This document shows, piece after piece, positions 1 through 9,700 of a stretch of 64,000 nt of DNA. The translations under genes and the position numbers were made by a program. The notes beneath the pieces were generated by a model, which worked only from the letters and a program-made list of their open reading frames with translations, had not been told where the DNA came from and searched no databases. The stretch spans positions 57,688,915-57,752,914 of the forward strand of contig JAOANR010000006.1 in the NCBI GenBank assembly GCA_030278955.1, written 5' to 3'. The stretch's first letter is position 1; each line of letters begins with the position of its first letter. This DNA comes from Hygrophila difformis (Eukaryota; Streptophyta; Magnoliopsida; Lamiales; Acanthaceae).

Positions 1-1048
1 AAAGGACACTAGAACTTGCAATTGGGATCGATTCAAGACCATGCCATATTTCCGAAGTCGAGTACATGATCGAGGCACTTAGAAAACCCAAAATTTTGGC
101 TTTCGTTTGAATTCCAAACCCAAAAAAAAAAGAAATATATTTTCCCTTTAGGATTAACCAAGTTGAGCCTTTAAGCCTAATTTTTCTTTGAAACCACTAT
201 ATTATTCCCAACCTTATAAAAAGACCAAGAATATCAAACCCAAGTGTACATGAATCAATTCCATCAAGGCATTATAGTTTATGATCATCAAAAATATCAG
301 TCGATATTCATAAACCGATCAAAAAAAAATAAAAAAAATAAAAAAATAAAATGTGTTGAGTTCCATTCAACAGAAATAAATTGCAATTGACAAAGCAAAT
401 TAGACAAAGTCTAATGTCATGCAATAGAAAAGAAAAACAAAAGAAAGAAAGAAATATTGATGATCATAGATTTTAAGTAAAAACATGCCAAGTTATGATG
501 GAATGGATTCATGTCACTTTTTAGCCTAATAATTCCCTTCCATACCAAATGTTACAACCGTATGCCCCGTTATAACCTTAAATAAGACCTCGGGATCTCG
601 ATTTGAGGAAATGAGTAGGTGGCGAGTTGGTCTAATTGCAAGCTTATGGGAGAATTTATTTGAATTTGATTATGAGCGTATTATCTAAAAGCCAACTTTG
701 AGAGTGAGTGAACTTCCCGATTCTACTATATGTGAGGCTCTACTTTGATTGATTAATGATCATGTCATGCTTGAATTCAAGAATTAAACCGATGAAAATT
801 TTCTATACATATATTCAAGAAAAATTAACAATAATGATTGATTTGTATACCTATCCAAGTGAGAAGTATCATTTCATTAAACACTGCAATCAAGAGAGTT
901 TAATACTTGTAATTTTGATTGTATTATCCCAATATAACAAGAATGAAATTTTTGAAGCCACGCAAATTGATTGAATATGCAGAGTCCATGCTCTTAGGAG
1001 CACTGACTCTGACTGCTCGGGGACGATCAGTATTAAATGTGAGGATGT
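1..1048 (+). mobile_element. 3' non-coding end of a Tat/Athila-type Gypsy element
   Basis: AT-rich DNA without a credible gene. Near its right end (about 1005-1048) lies the sequence ctcggggacgatcag followed by a purine-rich aatgtgaggatgt (1037-1048) and then TGATAATGG. A block of the type CTCGGGGACGAG...TGTGGGG-(TTGATA) is the usual polypurine tract and LTR start of plant Tat/Athila Gypsy elements, so I read this as the 3' end of the internal region of a plus-strand element. The short ORFs here (756-974, 919-1308) have simple-sequence composition and no recognisable domain. The element's coding part would lie to the left of the window. Confidence 0.4.
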
Positions 1049-1397
1049 TGATAATGGCCAAAATTGTCCATTATTTCCAATCTATTTCCATGTCTGAGAC
1101 GGACATTTTGATCGTATTCCCATCTTATTTCAATGAGAAAGCAGTTGAATTCGACCGATTAATGCAAGTTTGTAAGAATAATAAGCTGGTAATGAAAGAC
1201 ACAAAAATATGCAATTTTAATTGTATTTGTGTTAGAAAAATACAAAAACATGAAAAAAGGAAAAAGAAAAGAAAAAGGAATGAAAAGATGGGCAAAAGAA
1301 TAAAATAGCCCACAAAAATCAAAAAGATGGGAAAAAGAATGAAAATCCCACAAATTGAAATTTTGGTTAAGTGTTGAAGATCAATTCAGTCTATACG

Positions 1398-1790
1398 CAA
1401 TTCGACCTAAACCGAATTGCTCATTAGACCGAATTGCTGAAGAGAAGAAGAAAAAGAGAAGTGTTGAAGAAGAGAAGAGCAACCAATTCGGTCTGTGGCA
1501 GTTCGGTCTAAACCGAATTGACCCCTAGACCGAATTGCACTATGGAAAGGAGAAGACTTTGAGCAAAACAGAAAAGAAGGAGTTCGATCTATTGCAATTC
1601 GGTCTAGGCCGAATTGATTGCATAGATCGAATTGCCTCAAAGCAAAGAAGCCAAGCAGGAGCCATCTTCAATTCGACAAGGCCAATTCGGTCTACCCATA
1701 GACCAAATCACCACACTTCATGCTCAAGATCAAGGAGAAAGACCTCGTGTCACCAATTCAATCTAAACCGAACTACTTGAGGAGACCGAA
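1398..1790. repeat. Cluster A of AATTCGGTC palindromic repeats
   Basis: At least eight half-sites of the form AATTCGGTCTA and its complement TAGACCGAATT occur here, arranged head-to-head and tail-to-tail, e.g. around 1485-1540 and 1597-1640. The arms are separated by 0-20 nt, so each pair can fold into a short hairpin. Some copies have decayed (ttcgacc, ttcaatc, accgaac). Lies upstream of the TATA box at 1859. Confidence 0.75.
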
Positions 1791-1816
1791 CCACATTCAA
1801 AATTGCAGCTGTGAAG

Positions 1817-1822
1817 CACGTG
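1817..1822 (+). promoter_or_regulatory. G-box CACGTG in LTR U3
   Basis: A perfect CACGTG palindrome 37 bp upstream of the TATA box at 1859. G-boxes bind plant bZIP and bHLH factors. The placement fits an LTR promoter; function is inferred. Confidence 0.4.
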
Positions 1823-1858
1823 AGAAATGCATGATGGACCTAGGGTTTCGATGAGAAG

Positions 1859-1866
1859 TATAAAAG
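1859..1866 (+). promoter_or_regulatory. TATA box of the Tat-type LTR
   Basis: TATAAAAG, followed within about 35 bp by a pyrimidine-containing stretch suitable for a transcription start. It sits in the left third of the LTR, as expected for the U3/R border. Confidence 0.45.
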
Positions 1867-2731
1867 CTGACCTTCCTCAACACAAGAAAGGATTCTAATT
1901 CTTACACACTTGGACATTTTGCTGGGAGACAAAAAGAAGGAACAGAAGGTTCTTCACCGCTTAAGGGTTAGGTAGGTAGTGTAGTTTAGTTAGTTTATTT
2001 TCATGCTTGTAATGTAGTTTTATTGCTTTTGAGCTTAGTTTATTTTTCATAGAAGCTGGTTACCACCCTTAGTGTAGCCATTTCCATAAACTTTAAATGC
2101 TTTGTAGTTAGAATGAACCCTACCTTCAAGCCAATGAATGGTTTTAGGGTTATTTACTGCTTTCAAGTGTCAATACAAGAAAGAATCCAGAAATGGGTTT
2201 TCATTTCAAGTGTTTGGCATTTATTTAATGTTTTCCTTAGCAATAAATGTTAGAATGTTTGTTTGTTTCAACTAGGTTACATTTATTATGTCCTAGTTGA
2301 CTTACATTCTCAATAAATGTATGCTAGTGGGTTTTTGGCTTAATCTTACACCTTAGAGATTCAAATAAGTGTTCTTAGGTTTTAGACAATCTTAGGCTTG
2401 TTAGAATTTATTTCCGTACTATTCAGTTGCTGTTTTAGTCTCTTTTGTTAGCTTATGGTTGCCTTAGATAATGTAGGTGTTCTTATTTTTAAGCATGTGT
2501 TCTTATTTATTCAGTAGATGTTTAAGTTTTTGATCTCTGATTGCTTGTTTGTAGTTTTAAGGTTTGTTTCATGCCAATACCTGCTAGCCACGTAACCTAC
2601 TTACCTATTTTCTTTAAAACACTCATTAGTGTGGCTGTGAGTTGACATTGATGTGAAATGAAGGATTTGGTAAATCTTATCCATCATGAACCACACAATG
2701 TAAACCGAACCTGCACTTGTGAGAGGAAAGA

Positions 2732-3025
2732 CATGCAATTCGATTTGAGGCAATTCGGTCTAGACCGAATTGCCCATGAGAATGGAATTGCATGGCAAAA
2801 ATATTTGTTGAATGTCTTATTTAAAAATTTATATGCAATTCGATCTAGGCAATTCGGTCTATACCGCTAGGCAATTCGGTCTATACCGAATTACCCATTC
2901 GGTCTATACCGAATTGCCCATGAGACTGAATTGCATAGCAAAAAGTGTTGTCTTCATGTGGTTTTCTAAGCAATTTGGTCTAGGTAATTCAGTTTAGACC
3001 GAATTTCTCCTATAGACCGAATTGG
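2732..3025. repeat. Cluster B of AATTCGGTC palindromic repeats
   Basis: Dense array including a perfect 22-bp palindrome at 2751-2772 and three closely spaced near-perfect copies between 2848 and 2920 with centre TA or TATA. Separated from cluster A by about 950 bp of T-rich sequence without the motif. Ends 20 bp before the Copia insertion; the same family continues after it at 13238. Confidence 0.75.
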
Positions 3026-3046
3026 CTTTGGAAACCACATTGTATG

Positions 3047-3963
3047 TGTTAGGTCCGTTTGCGTGGATAACCAATTAAGTAGTCCTGAAAACTAGTTCAA
3101 GCAACTTTCGTGGACATGTTAAACAGTTTAAGAAATTAAGCAGCGGAAAGTAAATAAACTGTGAAAATAAAGAACTCAAGGTTTGTTGACCCAGTTCGGC
3201 ACAAGCCTACATCTGGGGGATACCAATCCAAGAGATTCACTAATTATTTTGGTTTGATCCTCGATCTAAACAATAGTGAATTGTTTCGCCCAACTCCAAT
3301 CACCAAGCGGACTGAATTGTCAAACCAAGACACTCCCCCTGTCTTGGTGAAGATCTCCTCGACCTTACTTCAATCCCTTGAAGGCTCCTCCTTCAAGTTT
3401 GCCCTTGGTCGAAACCTGTTGGCGACTCTCTTTGATCTTTTCAGTTAAGCTCTTGAGTTTGACGACTCCTTGAAAGCCTTGATTGAATCCGTCTACTTCA
3501 ATCAAGCACACAGTAGCACACTATCGATCAATCCACCCAAGGAAGTGTTGATCGGATTTTTTCCTTCGAAATGATAACTCGCGAACACGGAAGGAATATG
3601 ATTCTCTTTTCACAAAGTACTCTCAATTACTCAAGTGTGTAAGTTGATTCATTCAGTGTCCCGGTTCCATTCCTTGGCCGCCCTATTTGAAGAGAATCAC
3701 CTTGTCTCTATTCTAAGGTAGAAGATCTTCTTTCCATATATGCGCGGATCCTTAGAATAGAGTTGTCCGAATTAACAGATTGTAGTTTCCATACTTCGTG
3801 TGCAAGATCCGGGCAGAAGATCAGCTAGCAGTTGGAGAATCTTCATGAGTATTTCGCCAGCTCTTTTTCCTTTGCTTAGTTTGTCTGCTGTTGACGAGGT
3901 TGGTCCAACAAAGTAGTTCAGACATCGGTTGTGAACACATTTGCTCAAAACTGGTTCCCAACA
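3047..3963 (-). repeat. Copia 3' LTR
   Basis: 917 bp, bounded by TGTT...AACA. It is the 3' LTR because coding is on the minus strand and the purine tract adjoins it at 3964. Confidence 0.92.
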
Positions 3964-3980
3964 ATCTCCCCCTTTTTGGC
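3964..3980 (-). promoter_or_regulatory. Copia polypurine tract
   Basis: On the minus strand reads GCCAAAAAGGGGGAGAT immediately before the 3' LTR, the position and composition of a plus-strand primer. Confidence 0.85.
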
Positions 3981-4425
3981 AGAATGTGGGCCAGTATAAG
4001 AGTTGATTCAACCGATGTCTAAACAATTGACACAAGAACAATGATGTAGAAATGCTTCCCATTGAGACCCAACCACCGATTACAATGATTCCCAAATACA
4101 AGACAAACTATACTAATGCTCCGTACAAGATAACCTATCACATATTCTAGGAGCATTCACATCAAAAGTAAGCACATGGCAATAGTCATAAAATAAAACA
4201 TGTAAGGTCACAATTCAATTATTACAGGCCATTGTGCAGTTGTCAAAAATAGTAGTTCACACAAGTAGTTCAAACACAGCAAAAAATTTTTTTACCCTTC
4301 TTCAGCAGAGACTTTTCTTCCACCAGGCTGCCCCATGTCGATTGTAGTGCATACCAGAGGAACCGATCAACGGCTACATCAACTTAACTCCCCCTCTGGC
4401 GCACATTTTGCCCAAAAAGGGCATG

Positions 4426-6798
4426 TCACTGAGACTCCTCAGAGGAATCCTCATCTGAGTCGCTGGACTCCTCTGCTGGATTGGTATCCAAATCCTGTTC
4501 ATCATCAGACCAAACATCAGGAAGCTGTCTGAACAGCTTTTCAGCAGCTTGGACACGGCTGTGCACTTGAGCCTCTAGCACTTTGAGGTGGTTGATGTGG
4601 TCTGTGAGTTCATCTCGGAGCATGGAGAAGGCGTCTTTAGCAGGGATCCTCCCTCCTGGTCCAGCCAAGTCTGGCTTCTTCTTTGCAAGGTTTGAGGAAA
4701 GTTTGAAGTCAGCAATGTCCTCAGGACGATCATGCTTGCTCCCAAGAATGTGGAGATGCTTCAGGTACTCAGATATGAGGCCAGGAAGAAGAGTGGTGTT
4801 GTACTTCCTTTTGATTGTGCCTGCGAACGGCAGCATTTGTTCGAGCACAAGAGCTCCATAGTTGATCTCGTACTTCTGGTCTATGGCAAACAGTAATTTA
4901 CACATGCTTTTTGACACAACGGAGTGGTTAGCAGTGGGCATGATGTTGTGTGCACATAATTTATAAAGCAGTGAAAACATTTGAGTTAGGACACCAGCAC
5001 TTAACCCCTTTCCTTGAAACTTTTTCCCTTCAACTCCAGTGAGAGTTTCAGCAATAGTATTCATAGGGAACTTGGCACTTCGAGAATAAACAGATTTCAG
5101 ATGAGTTCGGGGTACCTGGAGAAAACGGTTCAGTGCTCGAGCTTTGAGTTCAAACAGTTGGCCATGTGCATAACTGAGTTCAAACCAGGGGCTTTTGGAG
5201 TTCAGGACTTCAGAGCTCAGGTTTGCATAGAAATGCCTAACTAGCTGTCCCTTATATTGCTTGATCTCCGTTCCCCAGAACAGAAGAGATCTGTCCTCCA
5301 GGTATTTGTGCCATCCCATTTCCTCATACCGCACAGCTGCAAATCTGATCTCAGGGTGCACCTTCATCCTTTCCAGAACAATTGAGAAGTATTGCTCGGA
5401 CATTACATAGTAGAAGGCAGTTGAATTGGCGTTTTCAGCATCAATGATCTCTGGTTCATGTTCTTCAGACGAGGATAAGACAATTTTCCTCTTCTTGGAT
5501 CCAGTGGCCTTGGAAGACTCTTCAGGTTCAGACCGAGTCCGCTTTTTGGATTCGGACGCCTGGGGTGAACGCCTTTGTGGAGTAGGCTCTCTGGTTTCTG
5601 GCTGGGTCACCGTTTCCTGCACTGTGACTGGTTCAACATTGACTTCGACTCTTTCTTGAGATTCTTCCTCTTCGGAACTTTCTTCATCGGACTCTTCCTC
5701 CCCGCTTTGAGTATCTTGAGATCCCAACTCTTCGGACTGGTTGTCGGTGGGATTCTCCCCCTCAAGTGGTTCCTGGGCATCGATTTCAGGATGCTCAGAG
5801 TCTCCTCCGGACTCATTATTCTGGTCGTCATCAGAGTCAGATGAACTCTCATCTTCTTCTTCCTCCTGTTCAACCTCAGTGTGAACAACTTCTGTGTGAA
5901 CTGGTTCTGTGGTCGTTGCACCTTGCCTCAGCTCATGTTTCCGTTTCTGACTGGCAGTCCAAGCAATTTCTTCGGTGATTTCATTCATAGCCCAGTCTCT
6001 TTCGTTATCGCTGATGTCAATCATTGATTCATCTTCAGAGCTTTCATCAGCCTCCTTTTGAACATAGTCTGAGTCCAGTTCTTCATCGTCAAGTGGTGCA
6101 GTGACAGGTTCGGACGCCTTTGGTGAACTAGTTTGGGTTGCTGTGGTAGGGATCTGCAGGGGTTCTTCAGGGGTTGATTCAACTGTGGTGACTGGTGCTG
6201 GGTTGGTCGGAACACTTGGTCCTGGTACAGTCTTCTTTGCAGGAGTTTTCTTCTTTGAACTTTCGGTGGACACCTTGGGTGCATTCGTCGGAGCAGGATC
6301 AGCAACTTTAGTGGTCATGTTTCCTTCAGCATCTTTGCCGGAGCCCATTGTAGGTAGGTCAGTGAGAATAGCTTCAATGGGCTTGAGCGCTTGGGCAATG
6401 TCTGCCTCTACTCGTTCACTGATTGATGCATTCTTCCTTGCAATGGCTTTTTCTCGTGGTTTTGAGGAGACAGTCTTGCTTTTTGATTTCTGTGGTACGT
6501 CTCCTTTTGACTTTGTGGTAGTGGCTCCAGCAACTTCGGCCCTTATGTCCAGTGGGTCGAGAACACCAACAGTGGTAGTGCCTTGTCCTCCGACAGTAGA
6601 TGGAGAGGACGACGGGAAGGGAACAGGGACGATGGATGGAGTCTCCGAAACAGTCTGCTCGATAATAGCTTGTTGTACTGCCTTTGCCCTTCCTTTGGCA
6701 CTGGATTCTCCTGGAGAGACGCCTTTCTTGCTTCCAGCAGTTGATGCCGGAGTTGGGTCTTGCGATTTGGTGCCTTGGCTTCCTCGTGTCTTCACCAT
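4426..6798 (-). CDS. Third ORF of the Copia element, putative plant transposon protein family
   Basis: An intact 790-residue ORF between pol and the 3' LTR, where Sireviruses carry their so-called env-like ORF. Residues 1-230 are Ser/Thr/Pro/Lys-rich. Residues 236-460 are strongly acidic (runs of E, D and S) and end in two basic clusters (SKKRTRSE, GSKKRKIV, about 416-440) that could be nuclear localisation signals. Residues 461-700 form the only globular part: an aromatic-rich segment, the motif RHFYANL near 521-527, then a PTANHSVV stretch and a helix-rich region. This order resembles the domain called 'putative plant transposon protein' (Transposase_32 type) from retrotransposon accessory ORFs. 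The tail (757-790) is again acidic. I see no signal peptide or membrane anchor, which speaks against a real envelope. Start chosen at the ATG at 6796-6798. Family assignment is from memory of motifs. Confidence 0.7.
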   Translation of the reverse strand: MVKTRGSQGTKSQDPTPASTAGSKKGVSPGESSAKGRAKAVQQAIIEQTVSETPSIVPVPFPSSSPSTVGGQGTTTVGVLDPLDIRAEVAGATTTKSKGDVPQKSKSKTVSSKPREKAIARKNASISERVEADIAQALKPIEAILTDLPTMGSGKDAEGNMTTKVADPAPTNAPKVSTESSKKKTPAKKTVPGPSVPTNPAPVTTVESTPEEPLQIPTTATQTSSPKASEPVTAPLDDEELDSDYVQKEADESSEDESMIDISDNERDWAMNEITEEIAWTASQKRKHELRQGATTTEPVHTEVVHTEVEQEEEEDESSSDSDDDQNNESGGDSEHPEIDAQEPLEGENPTDNQSEELGSQDTQSGEEESDEESSEEEESQERVEVNVEPVTVQETVTQPETREPTPQRRSPQASESKKRTRSEPEESSKATGSKKRKIVLSSSEEHEPEIIDAENANSTAFYYVMSEQYFSIVLERMKVHPEIRFAAVRYEEMGWHKYLEDRSLLFWGTEIKQYKGQLVRHFYANLSSEVLNSKSPWFELSYAHGQLFELKARALNRFLQVPRTHLKSVYSRSAKFPMNTIAETLTGVEGKKFQGKGLSAGVLTQMFSLLYKLCAHNIMPTANHSVVSKSMCKLLFAIDQKYEINYGALVLEQMLPFAGTIKRKYNTTLLPGLISEYLKHLHILGSKHDRPEDIADFKLSSNLAKKKPDLAGPGGRIPAKDAFSMLRDELTDHINHLKVLEAQVHSRVQAAEKLFRQLPDVWSDDEQDLDTNPAEESSDSDEDSSEESQ

Positions 6799-7225
6799 TG
6801 TAGCTGAAAGAGAGAACTTTTGGCAAGAACAAGTGAAGAGGAATGCGTTTCAAAAGAAAACTCTGGAAGTATAAGAGGCTGAGAGAAAAGGAAGTTAAGG
6901 AAACTCGATCAATGAGATCTTGTGAGAATAATTATCAGCCTTCCTTAGTAGAAATAAGGTAAGAGAATCATAACTTCCCATAACCATCATCATCACGTTT
7001 TTGAACGGGTGGAGGAGTTAACCGTTCCCGCCTCACGCGCTTGTCACATCATGTTCAAATTTTGTTTCCAAGTTTTCAAATTTGGTTGCCGTTTTGATTC
7101 CTGCATAACTAACTTCTCACTGCATATATTAGTTACAATATATTAACTTGCATAAATAAGGAAGAAAAATATTTTAATTTAGGACACTTGCATAAATTAA
7201 AACTTATTCCATGATCTTTGGGATT

Positions 7226-8923
7226 TTATGCGATAGTGCAAAGGCCGAGATCTCTTCTTAATTTTTCGAATCTCTCACGGTCAAGAGCCTTAGTGAAAAT
7301 ATCCGCATGTTGTTCAGTAGTTCCGACATGTTGTATGGACATTATTCCTTCTTCAACAAGATCCCTTATGAAGTGATGCCTAAGGTCAATGTGCTTAGTT
7401 CTCCCATGTTGAACTGGATTCTTTGAGATGTTGATCGCGCTCATGTTGTCACATAGTATAGTGAGGACTTCTTGACCAATCCCATAATCCAGCATCATTT
7501 GCTTCATCCATAGCAATTGTGCACAACAACTTCCAGCGGCAATGTATTCAGCTTCGGCAGTTGAGAGAGATATAGAGCTTTGTTTCTTGCTATACCAACT
7601 AACTAGGTTAGTTCCTATATAGAAGCATCCTCCAGTTGTGCTTTTTCTGTCGTCCGCATCACCTGCCCAATCTGCATCACTATAACCAAGTAATGAAAGA
7701 TTAGACTCTTTAGAGTACCAAATACCAAGATCACTGGTTCCTGAGACATATTTGATCACTCGTTTGGCAGCCTTTAGGTGTGATTCCTTGGGATCGGCTT
7801 GGTAGCGAGCACAAACTCCTACTGCATAGCTTATGTCGGGTCTACTTGCAGTTAGATATAGAAGGCTTCCGATGATGCTACGATAGAGTTTCTGATCAAC
7901 ACTTTGTCCACTAGGATCTTTGCTCATTTTGTCATTAGTCCCAATAGGCGTTCGAGCTGGTTTGCTGGACTCCATGCCAAACTTCTTAACAATGTTTCGG
8001 GCATACTTGGTTTGGCTTAGAAATATTCCATCTTTCTTCTGAGCAACCTGCAACCCATGGAAATAAGTTAGTTCTCCTACCATGCTCATTTCAAACTCCT
8101 TACCCATTATTTCGATGAACTGGTCTTTGAGCACATGGTGTGTTGATCCAAAGACAATGTCATCGACGTAGACTTGAGCAATGAGGATCCCTTTGTTCTC
8201 TCTTTTGATAAAAAGAGTCTTGTCCAAGCTTCCTCTTTCGAATCCATGTTCAAGCAGGTACTTAGAGAGCCTTTCGTACCAGGCCCTAGGAGCTTGTTTC
8301 AACCCATAGAGTTCCTTATTGAGCTTGTAGACATGTTGAGGATGATGGGGGTCTTCAAACCCTTTAGGCTGTTCTACGTACACTTCCTCATTCAGCCAAC
8401 CATTTAGGAAGGCACTTTTGACATCCATTTGATAAATCTTGAATCCTAGCGAGCATGCGATCGACAGTAGGAGTCGGACTGCTTCAAGTCTTGCTACAGG
8501 CGCAAATGTTTCACTGAAGTCGACACCTTCGACCTGGGTGTAACCCTGAGCAACTAACCGAGCTTTGATCCTTGTAATATTCCCTTTTTCATCACTTTTG
8601 TTGCGAAAGATCCACTTGGTTCCGATTATGTTCTTGTCTTGAGGCCTTTCAACCAGGGTCCAGACTTCATTTCTTTCAAACTGGAGGAGTTCATCCTGCA
8701 TGGCATTTATCCAGTGTTCATCTTGAAGAGCTTCTTCAACTCTGGAGGGTTCGATCTTTGAAGTATAGCAGTGCAAGCCAGCTAGCTCCTTAAAGTCGAT
8801 CTTTTTCCCTCGAGTCTTTCTCCTTTCATTTACATCACCAATAATGTCTTCAGGGTCATGATGATTGTGAATGCGTCCATTTAGGTCCTTTTGAGGTTCT
8901 GCTTCTCGTGACAAGGTGTCCAT
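7226..8923 (-). CDS. Copia pol, reverse transcriptase and RNase H
   Basis: 565 codons open. The first part holds the Copia RT (RVT_2) motifs: [28 protein letters not shown] and the catalytic YVDD (about residue 255). The RNase H follows: [15 protein letters not shown], the SLSTAEAEY motif, [12 protein letters not shown] and the terminal ADIFTKAL. It copies the element's RNA inside the virus-like particle. The ORF is in the same frame as the preceding integrase C-terminal piece and is separated from it only by a TAG at 8951-8953, so its ATG is probably not a genuine start but an internal Met of a polyprotein. Confidence 0.9.
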   Translation of the reverse strand: MDTLSREAEPQKDLNGRIHNHHDPEDIIGDVNERRKTRGKKIDFKELAGLHCYTSKIEPSRVEEALQDEHWINAMQDELLQFERNEVWTLVERPQDKNIIGTKWIFRNKSDEKGNITRIKARLVAQGYTQVEGVDFSETFAPVARLEAVRLLLSIACSLGFKIYQMDVKSAFLNGWLNEEVYVEQPKGFEDPHHPQHVYKLNKELYGLKQAPRAWYERLSKYLLEHGFERGSLDKTLFIKRENKGILIAQVYVDDIVFGSTHHVLKDQFIEIMGKEFEMSMVGELTYFHGLQVAQKKDGIFLSQTKYARNIVKKFGMESSKPARTPIGTNDKMSKDPSGQSVDQKLYRSIIGSLLYLTASRPDISYAVGVCARYQADPKESHLKAAKRVIKYVSGTSDLGIWYSKESNLSLLGYSDADWAGDADDRKSTTGGCFYIGTNLVSWYSKKQSSISLSTAEAEYIAAGSCCAQLLWMKQMMLDYGIGQEVLTILCDNMSAINISKNPVQHGRTKHIDLRHHFIRDLVEEGIMSIQHVGTTEQHADIFTKALDRERFEKLRRDLGLCTIA

Positions 8924-8950
8924 GATTGGCGTTTGAACTCTTTTGGTGGA

Positions 8951-9700
8951 CTAGTCATCAGACGTGGGCGGAGCTGCACTGTCCTGACCACTGGGAGTCT
9001 CATCATCATGAGGTGGAACATTTTCTTTGCTGGTCACATCTTCTATAGTCACATTTGTGGACTCCAGTACTTTCCTTGTCTTTGGAAGATATACTCTATA
9101 TGCACGACTTGTGGTAGAGTATCCCACAAATATTCCTTCATTGCTTTTTTTCTTGAAACTTTCCAACATGTTCCCTGTCATTTAGAACAAAACACTTGCT
9201 ACCAAAAATATGAAAATAAGTAATTGAGGTCTTTTTACCATTCCAAATCTCATATGGAGTCATAAGAGAGTTTGGCCTTAAGTAGACTCGGTTTATGGTG
9301 TAGCATGCTGTGTTCACGGCTTCGGCCCAAAGAAAGTCAGCCACTTTCTTTGAGTTGAGCATCACCCTAGACATTTCTTGTAGAGTTCGATTTCTTCTTT
9401 CGACTACTCCGTTTTGTTGAGGTGTTTTGGTGCCGAATATTCATGCTTAATTCCATGTGTTGCACAATATTCCTCAAAGAATTGATTTTCGAACTCTCGT
9501 CCATGATCACTTCGAATACGTTTTACCTTGGTGTCCTTTTCGGTCATGAGTCGATTGCACAGCTTCTCGAAGGCTTTGAATGTGTCGCCTTTTTCCCTGA
9601 GAAAGTCTATCCAAGTGTACCTGGAGTAATCATCAATACATACAAAAATATATTTTTTACCTCCCAAACTTTCAAGTTCCATTGGACCAATAAGATCCAT
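8951..9700 (-). pseudogene. Copia integrase, broken
   Basis: Continuation of the polyprotein in three frame segments (9404-9700, 9138-9374, 8951-9181). The first carries the integrase core: FVCIDDYSRYTW and SDHGREF (second Asp). The third catalytic Glu region, a QNGVVERRNRTLQ-type motif, straddles the frame break near 9375-9425. The second has the NTACYTINRV region. The third has EGIFVGYS and the end of the C-terminal domain. At least three frameshifts and a TAG at 8951-8953 separate the pieces, so no full integrase can be made without recoding. Confidence 0.85.

Larger units (their letters stand above)
1049..3046 (+). repeat. Left part of a long Tat/Athila-type LTR
   Basis: Starts TGATAATGG directly after the purine tract. 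It contains a G-box, a TATA box and transcribed-leader-like T-rich sequence, and it is cut at 3046 by the Copia element. The rest of the LTR resumes at 13192. With the Copia insertion and one TSD removed the LTR would be about 3.3 kb, long for Athila but within the range of Tat/Ogre LTRs. Only one copy of the LTR is in the window, so its ends cannot be confirmed by comparison. Confidence 0.4.

Noticed and set aside
919..1308. 129-codon plus-strand ORF
   Set aside because: Crosses the presumed purine tract and LTR start; ends in a Lys-rich A/G tract; no domain.
4426..6798. Retroviral envelope gene
   Set aside because: No signal peptide, transmembrane segment or cleavage site; highly charged with nuclear-type basic clusters.
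6101..6874. 257-codon plus-strand ORF
   Set aside because: Lies antisense within the Copia ORF3; low-complexity mirror of the Ser/Thr/Pro-rich coding sequence, no motif.
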